Source of the DNA: Anaerosporobacter mobilis DSM 15930
GTDB taxonomy: Bacteria > Bacillota > Clostridia > Lachnospirales > Lachnospiraceae
Direction of reading: 5' to 3'
Assembly: GCF_900142955.1 (NCBI RefSeq)
Contig: NZ_FRCP01000016.1
Coordinates: 107,941-171,940, forward strand
Length of the DNA stretch: 64,000 nt
The translations under genes and the position numbers were made by a program. The notes below the pieces were generated by a model. The model was not told where the DNA came from. It did no database searches and was given only the letters and a program-made list of their open reading frames with translations. Position 1 is the stretch's first letter, and each line of letters begins with the position of its first letter. Of the stretch, positions 8,261 to 18,700 are shown piece by piece.

Positions 8261-9259
8261 ATGGATGAGAAAAGAATATTGTTATTTGATAATTTAAAGG
8301 GTTTCTTAATTTTTTTAGTTGTTATTGGTCATGTCATTGATTTAGCGGCATACCCATCAAATCTTACGCGGTTTATTTATTTCTGGATTTTTTATTTTCA
8401 TATGCCCTTGTTTATATTTATTATGGGATATTTTTCTAAGAATACAATCAAATGCAGACAGCAAGTGTTTGAGCAGTTCTTTTTTCCGTATCTAGCATTA
8501 ATTGCCTTGACCTTTATACAAGTAAGATTCTTACTTCCAATGGGTGAGAATACTGTTTTACGTGTATTAACACCAAAGGGAAGTAGTTGGTTCTTATTAG
8601 CAATGTTGATATGGAAGTTTTTACTTCATGATTTGATTAAGATACGACATGTCCTCATTTTTTCGCTAGCATTAGGGCTATTGGCTGGTTTTAGTCATGA
8701 GTTTGGAAATGTGCTGGCAATGGGAAGAATCTGTACCTTTACATTTTTTTATTTAGCTGGATATTATACGAAACAAGAACATATCATAAGAATTAGAAAA
8801 ATACCTAAAATAGTAGTGTTAGTAGTTGGATTACTTGTAAGTGGAGTGATCTATTATCTTGCTTGCATAAGAGAGATACCTGTAAACAATATACTTTTAC
8901 GTTATCACTATAATGATAATGATCAGATTCAAGACTTCCTTTATAGAGGAATCTACTATATAATTGCATGCATAATGATTGTAATATGTATCAATTTGAT
9001 TTCAAATAAGAAATCGATATTAACAACAATTGGTCAAAGAACTTTAGTTATATATTTACTACACATGTTTATTGTGAGATGGATAGAAGCTTACTGTGGT
9101 GATATAATGATATTGAAACAGAACGCTTTATTGTATCTATTAGTTGTTATAGTAGCCTCCATAATTATTGTTGGAGTGTTATCTACGAAATGGGTACAAA
9201 ACCTGTATAATCAATTCTTTGATTGGATAAATAGTGTATTCTTTCGATCAGTAGAATAA
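8261..9259 (+). CDS. Membrane acyltransferase 3 family protein (fucose 4-O-acetylase-like)
   Basis: Integral membrane O-acyltransferase with about ten hydrophobic segments. The start DNLKGFLIFLVVIGHV, with its catalytic-type histidine, and the following YFHMPLFIFIMGYF are the signature of the Acyl_transf_3/COG3594 group, which acetylates sugars of surface polysaccharides. ATG 8261 (332 residues) is preferred: AAGGTG lies 11 bp upstream. A GTG at 8246 in the same frame would add five residues but has no ribosome binding site. No polysaccharide genes are near, so the substrate is unknown. It ends 27 bp before nadE and may be co-transcribed with it. Confidence 0.8.
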   Translation: MDEKRILLFDNLKGFLIFLVVIGHVIDLAAYPSNLTRFIYFWIFYFHMPLFIFIMGYFSKNTIKCRQQVFEQFFFPYLALIALTFIQVRFLLPMGENTVLRVLTPKGSSWFLLAMLIWKFLLHDLIKIRHVLIFSLALGLLAGFSHEFGNVLAMGRICTFTFFYLAGYYTKQEHIIRIRKIPKIVVLVVGLLVSGVIYYLACIREIPVNNILLRYHYNDNDQIQDFLYRGIYYIIACIMIVICINLISNKKSILTTIGQRTLVIYLLHMFIVRWIEAYCGDIMILKQNALLYLLVVIVASIIIVGVLSTKWVQNLYNQFFDWINSVFFRSVE

Positions 9260-9286
9260 ATTGGGCTATAATATTGGAGGCGTATT

Positions 9287-11242
9287 ATGAGACATGGATT
9301 TGTAAAAGTAGCAGCAGCCACACCAACGGTTAAGGTAGCTGATACAACATTTAATACAGAACAAATTATTGAACTAATTCATAAAGCGGCAAAAGAGGAG
9401 GTTCGTGTTCTTGTACTTCCTGAATTATGTATCACAGGATATACATGTGGTGATCTATTCTTGCAGAATGCATTATTAACATCTGCCAAAGAATCACTAG
9501 TAAAGATTATACGAGCAACCAAGAATCTGAATATGGTTGTAGTAGTTGGATTACCAGTAATGAAACTTGGTAATTTATATAATGTTGCAGCTGTAATTTT
9601 TGAAGATAAACTATTAGGAATAGTTCCAAAGGTAAATGTTCCAAACTATTCAGAATTCTATGAAGCTAGATACTTTGGAGTTGGAAACCAGAAGGTAGAA
9701 TATGTAGATATTCTTGATGAAAAGCATGTACCATTTGGATCCAATCTTTTGTTCCGCTGTATGGACATGCAAGATTTTGTGTTAGCTGCTGAGATTTGTG
9801 AAGATTTATGGGTGCCTATTCCACCTTCTTCAAGACATGCCCTAGCAGGTGCAACAATGATTGCGAATACCTCTGCAAGTAATGAAACAACAGGTAAAGA
9901 TATGTATCGTAGGGATTTAGTGCGTGTACAATCGGCATCAACGATGAGTACGTATATCTATGCCAGTGCTGGTGAAGGCGAATCTACATCAGATGTGGTT
10001 TTCTCGGGCCATAATATTATTGCAGAGAATGGTACTATCTTAAAAGAAGCACCACGTTTTACCAATGATTTAACCATAACAGAAGTAGATATACAGAAGA
10101 TAGTAAGTGAGAGAAGAAGAATGTCGACATTCTGTACAAGCAGTGATGAAAACTATACTTTTGTAGATTTCACATTCACAGATCATATAAACCAGGGTCC
10201 TTTAGAAACCTCTTTAACTCGTAAGTTTGATAAGACACCTTTTGTTCCAAGCAATAAGGATAGTTGTAATAAACGTTGTGAAGAAATCCTTAATATTCAA
10301 GCACTAGGTTTGAAGAAGCGCCTTATGCATATCGGTTGTAAGCATGCAGTTCTGGGAATATCGGGAGGACTTGATTCCACATTAGCATTGTTAGTTATAG
10401 CGAAAGCATATGATATGATGGGCTTAGAACGAAGTAATATTATAGCGGTAACCATGCCTTGTTTTGGAACCACTGACCGTACGTATAACAATGCAGTTTC
10501 ATTAACGAATAAATTAGGTGCTACGTTAAAAGAAATACCGATTAAAGAAGCGGTTCTACTACATCTGCGTGATATAGGTCATGATGTGAATGTACATGAT
10601 ATTACGTATGAGAATGCGCAAGCAAGAGAACGTACACAGATATTAATGAATGTTGCTAACCAGGTTGGTGGTATTGTAATAGGAACCGGAGATATGTCAG
10701 AACTTGCACTTGGTTGGGCTACATTTAATGGTGATCATATGTCTATGTATGGTGTAAACAGTTCTGTACCTAAGACATTGGTTCGTTATCTTGTGGATTA
10801 CTATGCAGAGACGTTAGATGATACTGATTTAAAAGACATCTTACTTGATGTACTAGACACTCCGGTAAGTCCAGAATTATTACCTCCTAAAGATGGTGAG
10901 ATTTCACAAAAGACGGAAGATCTAGTTGGACCATATGAATTACATGATTTCTTCATGTATTATGTATTGAGATTTGGTTTTACACCAAGCAAAATCTTTC
11001 GTATCGCTCGCATCGCTTTTTCAGGTGAATATGATGATTCTGTTATCTATAAGTGGTTAAATACGTTCTATCGTAGATTCTTCTCACAACAGTTTAAGAG
11101 AAATTGTCTACCTGATGGACCGAAGGTTGGTAGTGTTGCAGTATCACCAAGAGGAGATCTTCGTATGCCAAGTGATGCAAGTAGCGTAGTATGGCTGAAA
11201 GACTTAGAACAGATTAAGAGGGATTATGGTATTGCAATCTAA
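9287..11242 (+). CDS. nadE: Glutamine-dependent NAD+ synthetase
   Basis: Two-domain enzyme that amidates deamido-NAD to NAD using ammonia released from glutamine. The N-terminal nitrilase-like glutaminase has the catalytic triad E46 (LPELCITGY), K115 (GIVPKVNVPNY) and C171 (AAEICEDLW). The C-terminal synthetase has the pyrophosphate loop LGISGGLDST at about 358-367 and IGTGDMSELALGW. The 651-residue length is normal for the glutamine-dependent type. GGAGG precedes the ATG. It is the last step of NAD synthesis; no other NAD genes are adjacent. Confidence 0.95.
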   Translation: MRHGFVKVAAATPTVKVADTTFNTEQIIELIHKAAKEEVRVLVLPELCITGYTCGDLFLQNALLTSAKESLVKIIRATKNLNMVVVVGLPVMKLGNLYNVAAVIFEDKLLGIVPKVNVPNYSEFYEARYFGVGNQKVEYVDILDEKHVPFGSNLLFRCMDMQDFVLAAEICEDLWVPIPPSSRHALAGATMIANTSASNETTGKDMYRRDLVRVQSASTMSTYIYASAGEGESTSDVVFSGHNIIAENGTILKEAPRFTNDLTITEVDIQKIVSERRRMSTFCTSSDENYTFVDFTFTDHINQGPLETSLTRKFDKTPFVPSNKDSCNKRCEEILNIQALGLKKRLMHIGCKHAVLGISGGLDSTLALLVIAKAYDMMGLERSNIIAVTMPCFGTTDRTYNNAVSLTNKLGATLKEIPIKEAVLLHLRDIGHDVNVHDITYENAQARERTQILMNVANQVGGIVIGTGDMSELALGWATFNGDHMSMYGVNSSVPKTLVRYLVDYYAETLDDTDLKDILLDVLDTPVSPELLPPKDGEISQKTEDLVGPYELHDFFMYYVLRFGFTPSKIFRIARIAFSGEYDDSVIYKWLNTFYRRFFSQQFKRNCLPDGPKVGSVAVSPRGDLRMPSDASSVVWLKDLEQIKRDYGIAI

Positions 11243-11310
11243 TTTGTTTTGGATTATGTTATAAATAGCAGTCTATGAACAATAGTGTATTAACAGAGGA
11301 GAATATAAGT

Positions 11311-11586
11311 ATGGAATCATATGATATTGAAGATTTTATAGAAGAAGTGAAGTTTCAGATGACAGAGTACGATGTGCTTGAAGAGAAAACAATCCTTGAT
11401 TGGGAAAAGAAAGCACGTGCGTATATTATGAGACATGGGAATAATAAAAACATTGCCATTAAGTCGAAAGATGAAATCTACATTAAAGTTTATGATGATG
11501 AGTTAATGGCACAAATTGCGCTTGCGTATTACCGCGCATTCCGCGATAATGATTTAGACGGATATTGGAAAACATTCAAGTTATAA
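11311..11586 (+). CDS. Small conserved-looking protein of unknown function
   Basis: Not recognised. ATG 11311 is preferred because AGAGGAG lies 9 bp upstream; the frame extends to an ATG at 11275 that lacks a ribosome binding site. The 91 residues are charged and mainly helical (DIEDFIEEVKFQM, DWEKKARAYIM, ELMAQIALAYYRAF) with no membrane segment or cysteines. It follows nadE by 68 bp in the same direction and shares the hairpin at 11592, so the two are probably co-transcribed. Confidence 0.6.
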   Translation: MESYDIEDFIEEVKFQMTEYDVLEEKTILDWEKKARAYIMRHGNNKNIAIKSKDEIYIKVYDDELMAQIALAYYRAFRDNDLDGYWKTFKL

Positions 11587-11591
11587 AAGAA

Positions 11592-11649
11592 GGGATATTG
11601 TAGCCTAGTTAATTGGATTGAACTAGTTTACAATATCCCAAATCTTTTT
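11592..11649. terminator. Terminator between convergent genes
   Basis: GGGATATTGTA (11592-11602) pairs with TACAATATCCC (11629-11639), and inside it CTAGTT pairs with AACTAG. CTTTTT follows on the + strand. It lies between the convergent genes ending at 11586 and 11677. Confidence 0.75.
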
Positions 11650-11676
11650 ATGTAGGTAATACTGTTTCGATACAGG

Positions 11677-12111
11677 TTATTTTTTTTCTGCCTTTTCTAG
11701 GGTTGCTTTTACTGCATCAAGTAAAAGGGTTTGCGTATATTTACTGTTTTCGGATAATTTAACGGAATCAATATCTCCTGTACTACATAGTTGGGATTCA
11801 ATATCATCAAGAGATGGTTTGAGTAAAGGATACATTGTAGTTACCGTTTCATTAAGATTTGTTATACTAACTGAATTAATGTGGCTTTCATCGACAACAA
11901 CTTCTATATTTAGCGAAGTCTCCCCTATCGTTAATTCAGATGTCCATACTCCTGCTGTATATTTCGCTGATTCTTGAACATCAGGATCCTTCTTCTTGTC
12001 TGGTAGAAACATAAAGATGAGAAGTAATATAAGAAGAATACCGAGGCCAGCAAATATTGCTGTGTAAATTATTTCTTTAAGTTGTATAATTACAATCTTA
12101 GTTTTTGACAT
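11677..12111 (-). CDS. Membrane-anchored protein with an FMN-binding-like domain lacking the flavinylation motif
   Basis: A short cytoplasmic N-terminus, one TM helix at about residues 10-34 (IFAGLGILLILLLIFMF), then a small extracytoplasmic domain of about 95 residues. Its order of elements (YTAGVWTSELTIGE, a strand with INSVSITNLNET, a helix, then LLLDAVKATLEKA) resembles FMN_bind domains of RnfG/NqrC-like proteins, where the last part normally reads D-x-S/T-G-A-T-x-S/T before the helix. That flavin-attachment threonine motif is absent here (SVKLSENSKYTQ). GGAGG lies before ATG 12111. The assignment rests on pattern only. Confidence 0.5.
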   Translation of the reverse strand: MSKTKIVIIQLKEIIYTAIFAGLGILLILLLIFMFLPDKKKDPDVQESAKYTAGVWTSELTIGETSLNIEVVVDESHINSVSITNLNETVTTMYPLLKPSLDDIESQLCSTGDIDSVKLSENSKYTQTLLLDAVKATLEKAEKK

Positions 12112-12294
12112 CTTTTATCCTCCATAAGTTTCGTTATTATAGTATATTGTTTTACAGCTGTATTTATGATAAAAAATGGAACATTTCTTGAATCCTTTTT
12201 GATTAGCTTAAGGACAGGAAAAGACTGAGGGTAGACGTTTGATACTATTTGATGTACCATTGTTTGTAGGAAAGTATTTAAGGAGGAGGCTTAT

Positions 12295-15200
12295 ATGTCG
12301 TTACAACTTATATTAGGAAGTTCGGGAACGGGCAAATCTCATCGATTGTACGAAGAGATTATTAACGACTCAATTCATAATCCAGAGACGAATTATCTGG
12401 TCGTAGTTCCTGAGCAGTTTACGATGCAGACACAACGAGATCTGGTTGCAGCACATCCGAACCATGGGATTATGAATATAGATATTCTTAGTTTTATGCG
12501 TCTTGCTTACCGCGTGTTTGATGAATTAGGTGGACATGATAAGGTAGTCCTTGAAGACACTGGCAAGAGTATGATTCTAAGAAAAGTGGTAGAGAACAAG
12601 AGCGAAGAATTGAATATCTTCCAAAGTAATGTTAGAAAACAAGGCTTTATCGGTGAGTTAAAGTCCATGCTTTCTGAGATTTATCAGTATAGTATCAGTC
12701 CGGATCAATTAGAAAAGACAATAGAGCAAGTGGCAAAGCGTCCAATGCTTCAGAATAAATTACAAGATATCCTGACAGTATATCAAGGATTTCGTGAGTA
12801 TATAGAAGAAAAATACATCACAACAGAAGAGATTCTTGATGTATTATATGAGAAGGTGGAGAACTCTCAGTTTGTACGTGATAGCGTAATCTGCCTAGAT
12901 GGTTTTACGGGATTTACTCCTTCTCAGACGAAACTTCTTACTAAGCTTATAAGACTATGCAAGAAGGTCTATATTACTGTAACAATCGATGAGAGAGAGC
13001 AAACAGTAGCAGACGCGGAATATCAATTGTTTCATCTGAGTAAGAGGACAATTGCTTCTTTACAAGAGATTGCCATAAGTGAGCAGGTTCCTATCGATAA
13101 AGCAATTTGGTTGGAAGGCATTGGTGCGAATAAAGTGCCGTATCGTTTTCTAGAGAGTCCGGGATTGGCGGCTCTTGAGAAGAATCTGTTTCGATATCCT
13201 CGTGTTTCTTATAAGGAAGAGGTAAAGGATATTAGTATCCATGTTGCGAAGACTCCTGCGGAGGAAGTCGCATTTACAATCGTACAGATTAAGAAGCTTA
13301 TTAGAGAAGGAGGATACCGTTATAAGGATATTGCGGTTGTTAGTGGTGATATCGGTACGTATGGAAGAATTATAGAGAATGATTACGAACAAGAAGGAAT
13401 CCCATTCTTCATTGATAACAAGAAAGGGATTATTGGTAATCCTGCTGCCCAGTTGATTCGCAGTGTGCTAGATGTAATACAAAGAGACTTTAGTTATGAA
13501 ACTATGTTTCGTTATCTTCGATGTGAATTGGTTGATATATCAAAGGAAGAAGTGGATAACTTAGAGAATTATGCGCTAGCAATGGGGATAAGAGGTTTCA
13601 ATTTATGGAATAAGGATTGGGATCGTTCGTATAAATCTAGAAGTAAGATTGACTTTATTCGTTTGAATGAAGCGAGAAAAAAAGCTATTGCAGGTCTTGA
13701 GCAGTTGCGAACAGTTATTAAGAACAAAGAGTCAAATGTAAGAGAAATCAGTACAGCAATCTGTAGCTTCTTACTAGATAAGCAAGTTGCAGCTAAATTA
13801 ATGGATTATACAGCTAGATTTGAAGCCATAGGTAAATTAAGCCTTGCCAAAGAATATAAGCAAGTATATCGTATGATTCTTGACTTGTTCGATAAGATGG
13901 TAGAACTTCTTGGGGATGAGATTGTGCCACTTGATGAATATAGTAAATTACTCGATACTGGTTTTGAGGAAATCAAGGTGGGAATTATTCCGCCGAGCAT
14001 TGACCAAATTGTTGTGGGTGATATTGAGCGAACCAGATTAAAGGATATCAAAGCATTGTTTTTCTTAGGTGTTAACGATGGATTGATTCCTAAGTCTTCG
14101 GATAGCGGTGGACTGATCTCTGATATGGAAAGGGAAGTTCTATTGCAACATGAAGTGGAGTTAGCACCAACCAAACGTCAGAAGACCTTTACGGAACAGT
14201 TCTATCTCTATCTGAATCTGACAAAACCTAGGAAGCATCTATATGTAACCTACAGTAAAGTAGGTATGGATGGTAAGGCAAAGAAAGCTTCTTATCTGAT
14301 TGGTAAGTTAAAGCAAATCTTTCCTAAGTTACAGGTTCAGGATTGTGATAATCAAAAGGACGACCTTGCGTATATCTTAGCTACAAGACAAGGAATTCAA
14401 TATGTTACCGAACAGATTCGTGAGTTCTGTGATACAAATCAAGCATTACCAGACGGGGAAAGGGACGGTAATGGAGGGGTTTTGAACATTGTAACTGACA
14501 CATTCAAAGAGCTCTATAGTTGGTATTATAGCGATGAAAAACGGCGCAAAGTATTAGATACAATCATTGAAGGAGCCTTCTATGAAGCAGAGGAGAATTC
14601 CTTACCAAAAGCAGTAGCCAGAGCACTATATGGCAATGAATTGTCAGGAAGTGTAACAAGGTTGGAGAAATATGCAGCCTGTGCTTTTGCTCATTTTGTT
14701 AGTTATGGACTTGGATTATTAGAACGTCAGGAATATCGTTTGGCGGTACCTGATATCGGAAATATATTTCATAAGGCAATTGACCTCTTCTCTAAGAAGG
14801 TGAAGAATAGCCAGTATGAATGGTACTCTATACCAGATGAAGTGAGGGAGCAATTTACCAAGGAGGCTGTTGAAGAAGCAGCGGTTGACTATGGAAATCA
14901 AGTTATCTTAAGTAGTAAGCGTAATTCTTATATGTTAGAGCGTGTGATGAGAATCACGAAACGTACCATATGGGCTTTGTGTACCCAAGTAAGAAAGGGG
15001 AGATTCGAACCAGAAGCTTTCGAATTACAATTCTCCTTCCTTGATAATCTAGATACGGTAAATGTAGAATTGGCACAAGATGCAAGAATGCAATTACAAG
15101 GACGGATTGACCGTGTAGATATATATGAAGAACCAGAGAAGAATCGGTTCTTAGTTAAGGTAATCGACTATAAATCAGGGCATAGCTCGCTTGATATGGG

Positions 15201-15795
15201 ACAAATCTTCTATGGATTACAATTACAGTTGGTGGTTTATCTAAGCGCAAGTATGGAATTGCAACAGAAGAAGAATCCAGACCATAAAATCGAACCAGCT
15301 GGTGTATTTTATTACAACATCGATGATCCAATCGTTGATAAGACAAGTGATGTGGAGACTGCAATACTGAAAGAACTTAGAATGAATGGTCTTGTTAATG
15401 ACGACATGCATGTAAGCAAATACCTAGACACTTCCTTCATGGACGCAGAGGGGAATATTAATGGTTCTGTAAAATCCGATGTTGTACCAATTGAGACAAA
15501 CAAAGAAGGATATCCAACAAAACGTTCTTCAACCGCATCAAGTAGACAGTTCAAAGAGATGACGGAGTATGTGAATCATAAGATCGTTGAGATCGGAAGA
15601 GAAATCTTAGATGGACAGGCAGAGGTAAATCCTTATAAGTTAGGAGATCGTACAGCTTGTGATTACTGTGCTTTCCAAGGAATCTGTGGCTTTGATGTGA
15701 AGTTACCAGGCAATCGGTATCATCAATTGAAGAAGTTAGAGAAAGAAGATGTATTTGCTAAGATGGAATGTGTGTTTACAAAGGAGGTGGAATAG
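12295..15795 (+). CDS. addB: ATP-dependent helicase/nuclease subunit B
   Basis: Subunit of the AddAB double-strand-break processing complex, the Firmicutes counterpart of RecBCD. The N-terminus carries a Walker A loop GSSGTGKS (K14). The C-terminus carries a RecB-type nuclease core with VIDYKSGH and the four cysteines that hold the iron-sulfur cluster: C796, C1122, C1125 and C1131 (in ACDYCAFQGICGF). The 1166-residue length is normal. Start is set by AGGAGG 7 bp upstream. The stop is immediately followed by the addA ATG, so they form one coupled operon. It helps recognise Chi and cuts the 5' strand. Confidence 0.95.
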   Translation: MSLQLILGSSGTGKSHRLYEEIINDSIHNPETNYLVVVPEQFTMQTQRDLVAAHPNHGIMNIDILSFMRLAYRVFDELGGHDKVVLEDTGKSMILRKVVENKSEELNIFQSNVRKQGFIGELKSMLSEIYQYSISPDQLEKTIEQVAKRPMLQNKLQDILTVYQGFREYIEEKYITTEEILDVLYEKVENSQFVRDSVICLDGFTGFTPSQTKLLTKLIRLCKKVYITVTIDEREQTVADAEYQLFHLSKRTIASLQEIAISEQVPIDKAIWLEGIGANKVPYRFLESPGLAALEKNLFRYPRVSYKEEVKDISIHVAKTPAEEVAFTIVQIKKLIREGGYRYKDIAVVSGDIGTYGRIIENDYEQEGIPFFIDNKKGIIGNPAAQLIRSVLDVIQRDFSYETMFRYLRCELVDISKEEVDNLENYALAMGIRGFNLWNKDWDRSYKSRSKIDFIRLNEARKKAIAGLEQLRTVIKNKESNVREISTAICSFLLDKQVAAKLMDYTARFEAIGKLSLAKEYKQVYRMILDLFDKMVELLGDEIVPLDEYSKLLDTGFEEIKVGIIPPSIDQIVVGDIERTRLKDIKALFFLGVNDGLIPKSSDSGGLISDMEREVLLQHEVELAPTKRQKTFTEQFYLYLNLTKPRKHLYVTYSKVGMDGKAKKASYLIGKLKQIFPKLQVQDCDNQKDDLAYILATRQGIQYVTEQIREFCDTNQALPDGERDGNGGVLNIVTDTFKELYSWYYSDEKRRKVLDTIIEGAFYEAEENSLPKAVARALYGNELSGSVTRLEKYAACAFAHFVSYGLGLLERQEYRLAVPDIGNIFHKAIDLFSKKVKNSQYEWYSIPDEVREQFTKEAVEEAAVDYGNQVILSSKRNSYMLERVMRITKRTIWALCTQVRKGRFEPEAFELQFSFLDNLDTVNVELAQDARMQLQGRIDRVDIYEEPEKNRFLVKVIDYKSGHSSLDMGQIFYGLQLQLVVYLSASMELQQKKNPDHKIEPAGVFYYNIDDPIVDKTSDVETAILKELRMNGLVNDDMHVSKYLDTSFMDAEGNINGSVKSDVVPIETNKEGYPTKRSSTASSRQFKEMTEYVNHKIVEIGREILDGQAEVNPYKLGDRTACDYCAFQGICGFDVKLPGNRYHQLKKLEKEDVFAKMECVFTKEVE

Positions 15796-18700
15796 ATGGC
15801 TGAAGTAGCATGGACGAGTGATCAGCAGAAGGTAATTGATCTTAGAGATCGGAATATCTTAGTTTCGGCAGCAGCGGGGTCCGGTAAGACAGCAGTACTT
15901 GTTGAGCGTATTATTAAGATGATATCAGAGGGAGAGAATCCTGTTGATGTAGACAAACTGTTAATCGTAACCTTTACCAATGCAGCGGCAGCAGAGATGC
16001 GAGAGAGAATCTTGCAGGCAATCGAGAAGAAGTTAGATAGTATGCCGGATAACAAGCATCTACAGAAGCAGATGATGCTAATTCACAGTGCGCAGATTAC
16101 AACTATTCATAGTTTCTGTTTAAATGTTATCCGTAACCACTTCAATGTCATCGACTTAGACCCTTCCTTCCGTATAGCCGATGAAGCAGAGCTTACACTC
16201 CTTCGTGCAGATGTAATTGAAGAGTTATTAGAGGATCGGTATGAGAAAGCAGAAGAAGATTTTACTACGTTTGTAGAATGTTATGCCAGTGGAAAGACAG
16301 ATACTGCTTTGGAAGAATTGATTCTACAGTTGTATCATTTTTCAATGAGTTATCCATGGCCTATGGATTGGTTAGAATCGCAAAAGAAGTCCTTTCGTTT
16401 GGAATCAGTGGATAGTTTACAAGAAACGGAGTGGATGAAGGGATTGCTTAATTATATCAAATCCATGACAGGTGATTTGATGTGTCGCAATGAACAAGCT
16501 AGAGAGCTTGCGAATGGTATAGGTGGTCCTTATATGTATGATGAGGCATTGCAGGAAGATCATTTAGTCATTCGTCAGCTTATGGAGGCAGAATCCTATC
16601 ATCAGTATTCGGAAGTTCTAGAAAGCCTTAAGTGGAAGGCTTTGTCCCGTAAGAAAGATGAGGATGTAGATCCTACGAAGAGAGAACAAGTAAAAGCTAT
16701 CCGTGATGAAGTGAAGAAAGCGGTTGTTGATATTAAGAAGAATTATTTTTATCAACCGGAAGAAGAAATGTTAACAGACTTACAAAAGGTAGCACCTGTT
16801 ATGAAAGTACTAATCGATCTAACCGTTGAATTCGCAGAACGTTATGCTGGGGCTAAGGAAGAGAAGAACCTGGTTGATTTTAATGACTTGGAGCATTTCG
16901 CGCTTAATATACTTGTGAAGAAGGAAGAGGGAGTAGTTGTTCCATCGAATGTTGCAGATGATTTGAGTGAGTATTACGAGGAAATTTTAATTGATGAATA
17001 TCAGGATAGTAACTTAGTTCAGGAGACGATTCTAACAAGTATCTCTAAGGAGAGGCTAGGAAGAAACAATCTGTTCATGGTTGGTGATGTTAAGCAGAGC
17101 ATCTATAAGTTCCGTCTTGCTAGACCAGAGTTGTTCATGGAGAAATTTCATACCTATTCCCTTGAAGAAGGTGCAAAGCAAAGAATTGATTTACATGCAA
17201 ACTTTAGAAGTAGAGCGGTAGTGCTTGCTTGCACCAATTATATCTTCGAACAGATTATGACGAAGCAATTAGGCAACATCGATTATGATGACGATGCGGC
17301 GCTAAATCCCGGAGCTGTGTTTGAACCATGCGATGATAGAATCTCTACTACTACGGAAGTCTTGCTTGTAACGGACGAAGAGTTCGATAAGCAGGAAGAA
17401 CTTTTAGCTAGCGCGGATAAAAAACAAAGTAGTGAGAGTGAAAGTGGTATAGAGTATAATGATGGGAAAACAGAAGGTAAGAAAGAAACTAAGATAGAGA
17501 AGACAGAACTTGATAAAGAGCAAGAAGAATATACAGCTAGGGAGCTTGAGGCAAGGGCAATTGGACTTAGAATTAAAGAATTAATTCAACCAGAAACTGG
17601 CCTTAAGGTATGGAATAAAGAGAAGAAATGTTACGAGACTGCTAGATACCGTGACATTGTAATACTACTTAGAACGATGAGTGGTTGGTCTCAGACTTTC
17701 GCAGATACACTTATGTCAATGGGAATCCCAGCCTTCTCCGATACCCAATCGGGCTATTTCTCTACAATAGAGATTCGTACAATCCTTAATATGTTACGTG
17801 TTATTGATAATCCAAGACAAGATATTCCGTTAACAGCAGTATTGCATTCGAAGATGGTAGGTCTAACCTCAACGGACTTAGCAATTATTCGTGGTGTCAA
17901 AGATGATTGTGATATGTATGATGCAGTGAAGCATTATGCGCAGAGGTATCAAGCGGTCGTTGATAATAAGTCTGCTAAAGATTCCGGTAATGATCCTTAT
18001 AAAGATGTAGATAAAGATGCTAATAAAGAGATAGAAACTGAGTTTATTAATGATAATGAATGTGGTACTACTGAAAAGAACCTGAAAGCAGCAAGTTATA
18101 TCGTAGAAACGTCAGAGCTTGATAATCAAATCAATGAGGAAATCGGAAGTAAACTTATACTATTCTTTAAACGATTAGAGAATTATAGGGAGTGTCTGGC
18201 CTATACACCAATCCATGAATTAATCTGGTTAGTAATTAGGGATACTGGCTATTACAATTATGTATCAGCGATGCCAGCAGGGGATCGTCGTAAAGCGAAT
18301 ATTGATATGTTAATTGAGCGTGCAGTCCAATATGAAGCTACAAGTTATCATGGTCTTTTTCAGTTTGTACGTTATATCGAGAAGCTGCATAAGTATGATA
18401 TTGACTTCGGAGAGGCTGTAACGGTAGGGGAAGGCGAGAATACAGTTCGTATCATGAGTATTCATAAGAGTAAAGGTCTTGAATTCCCAGTTGTATTCGT
18501 AGCGGGCATGAGCAAAGTATTCAACAACCAAGATGCAAGAAGCAAACTAGTTATTCATCCGGACCTGGGAATTGGTCCCGATTATGTGGACCCGGACCTT
18601 CGTATCAAGTCACCGACGCTTTTGAAGAAATTCATCCAAAAGAGAATTGTACTTGAAAACCTTGGTGAAGAGCTCCGTGTTCTATATGTTGCATTAACTC

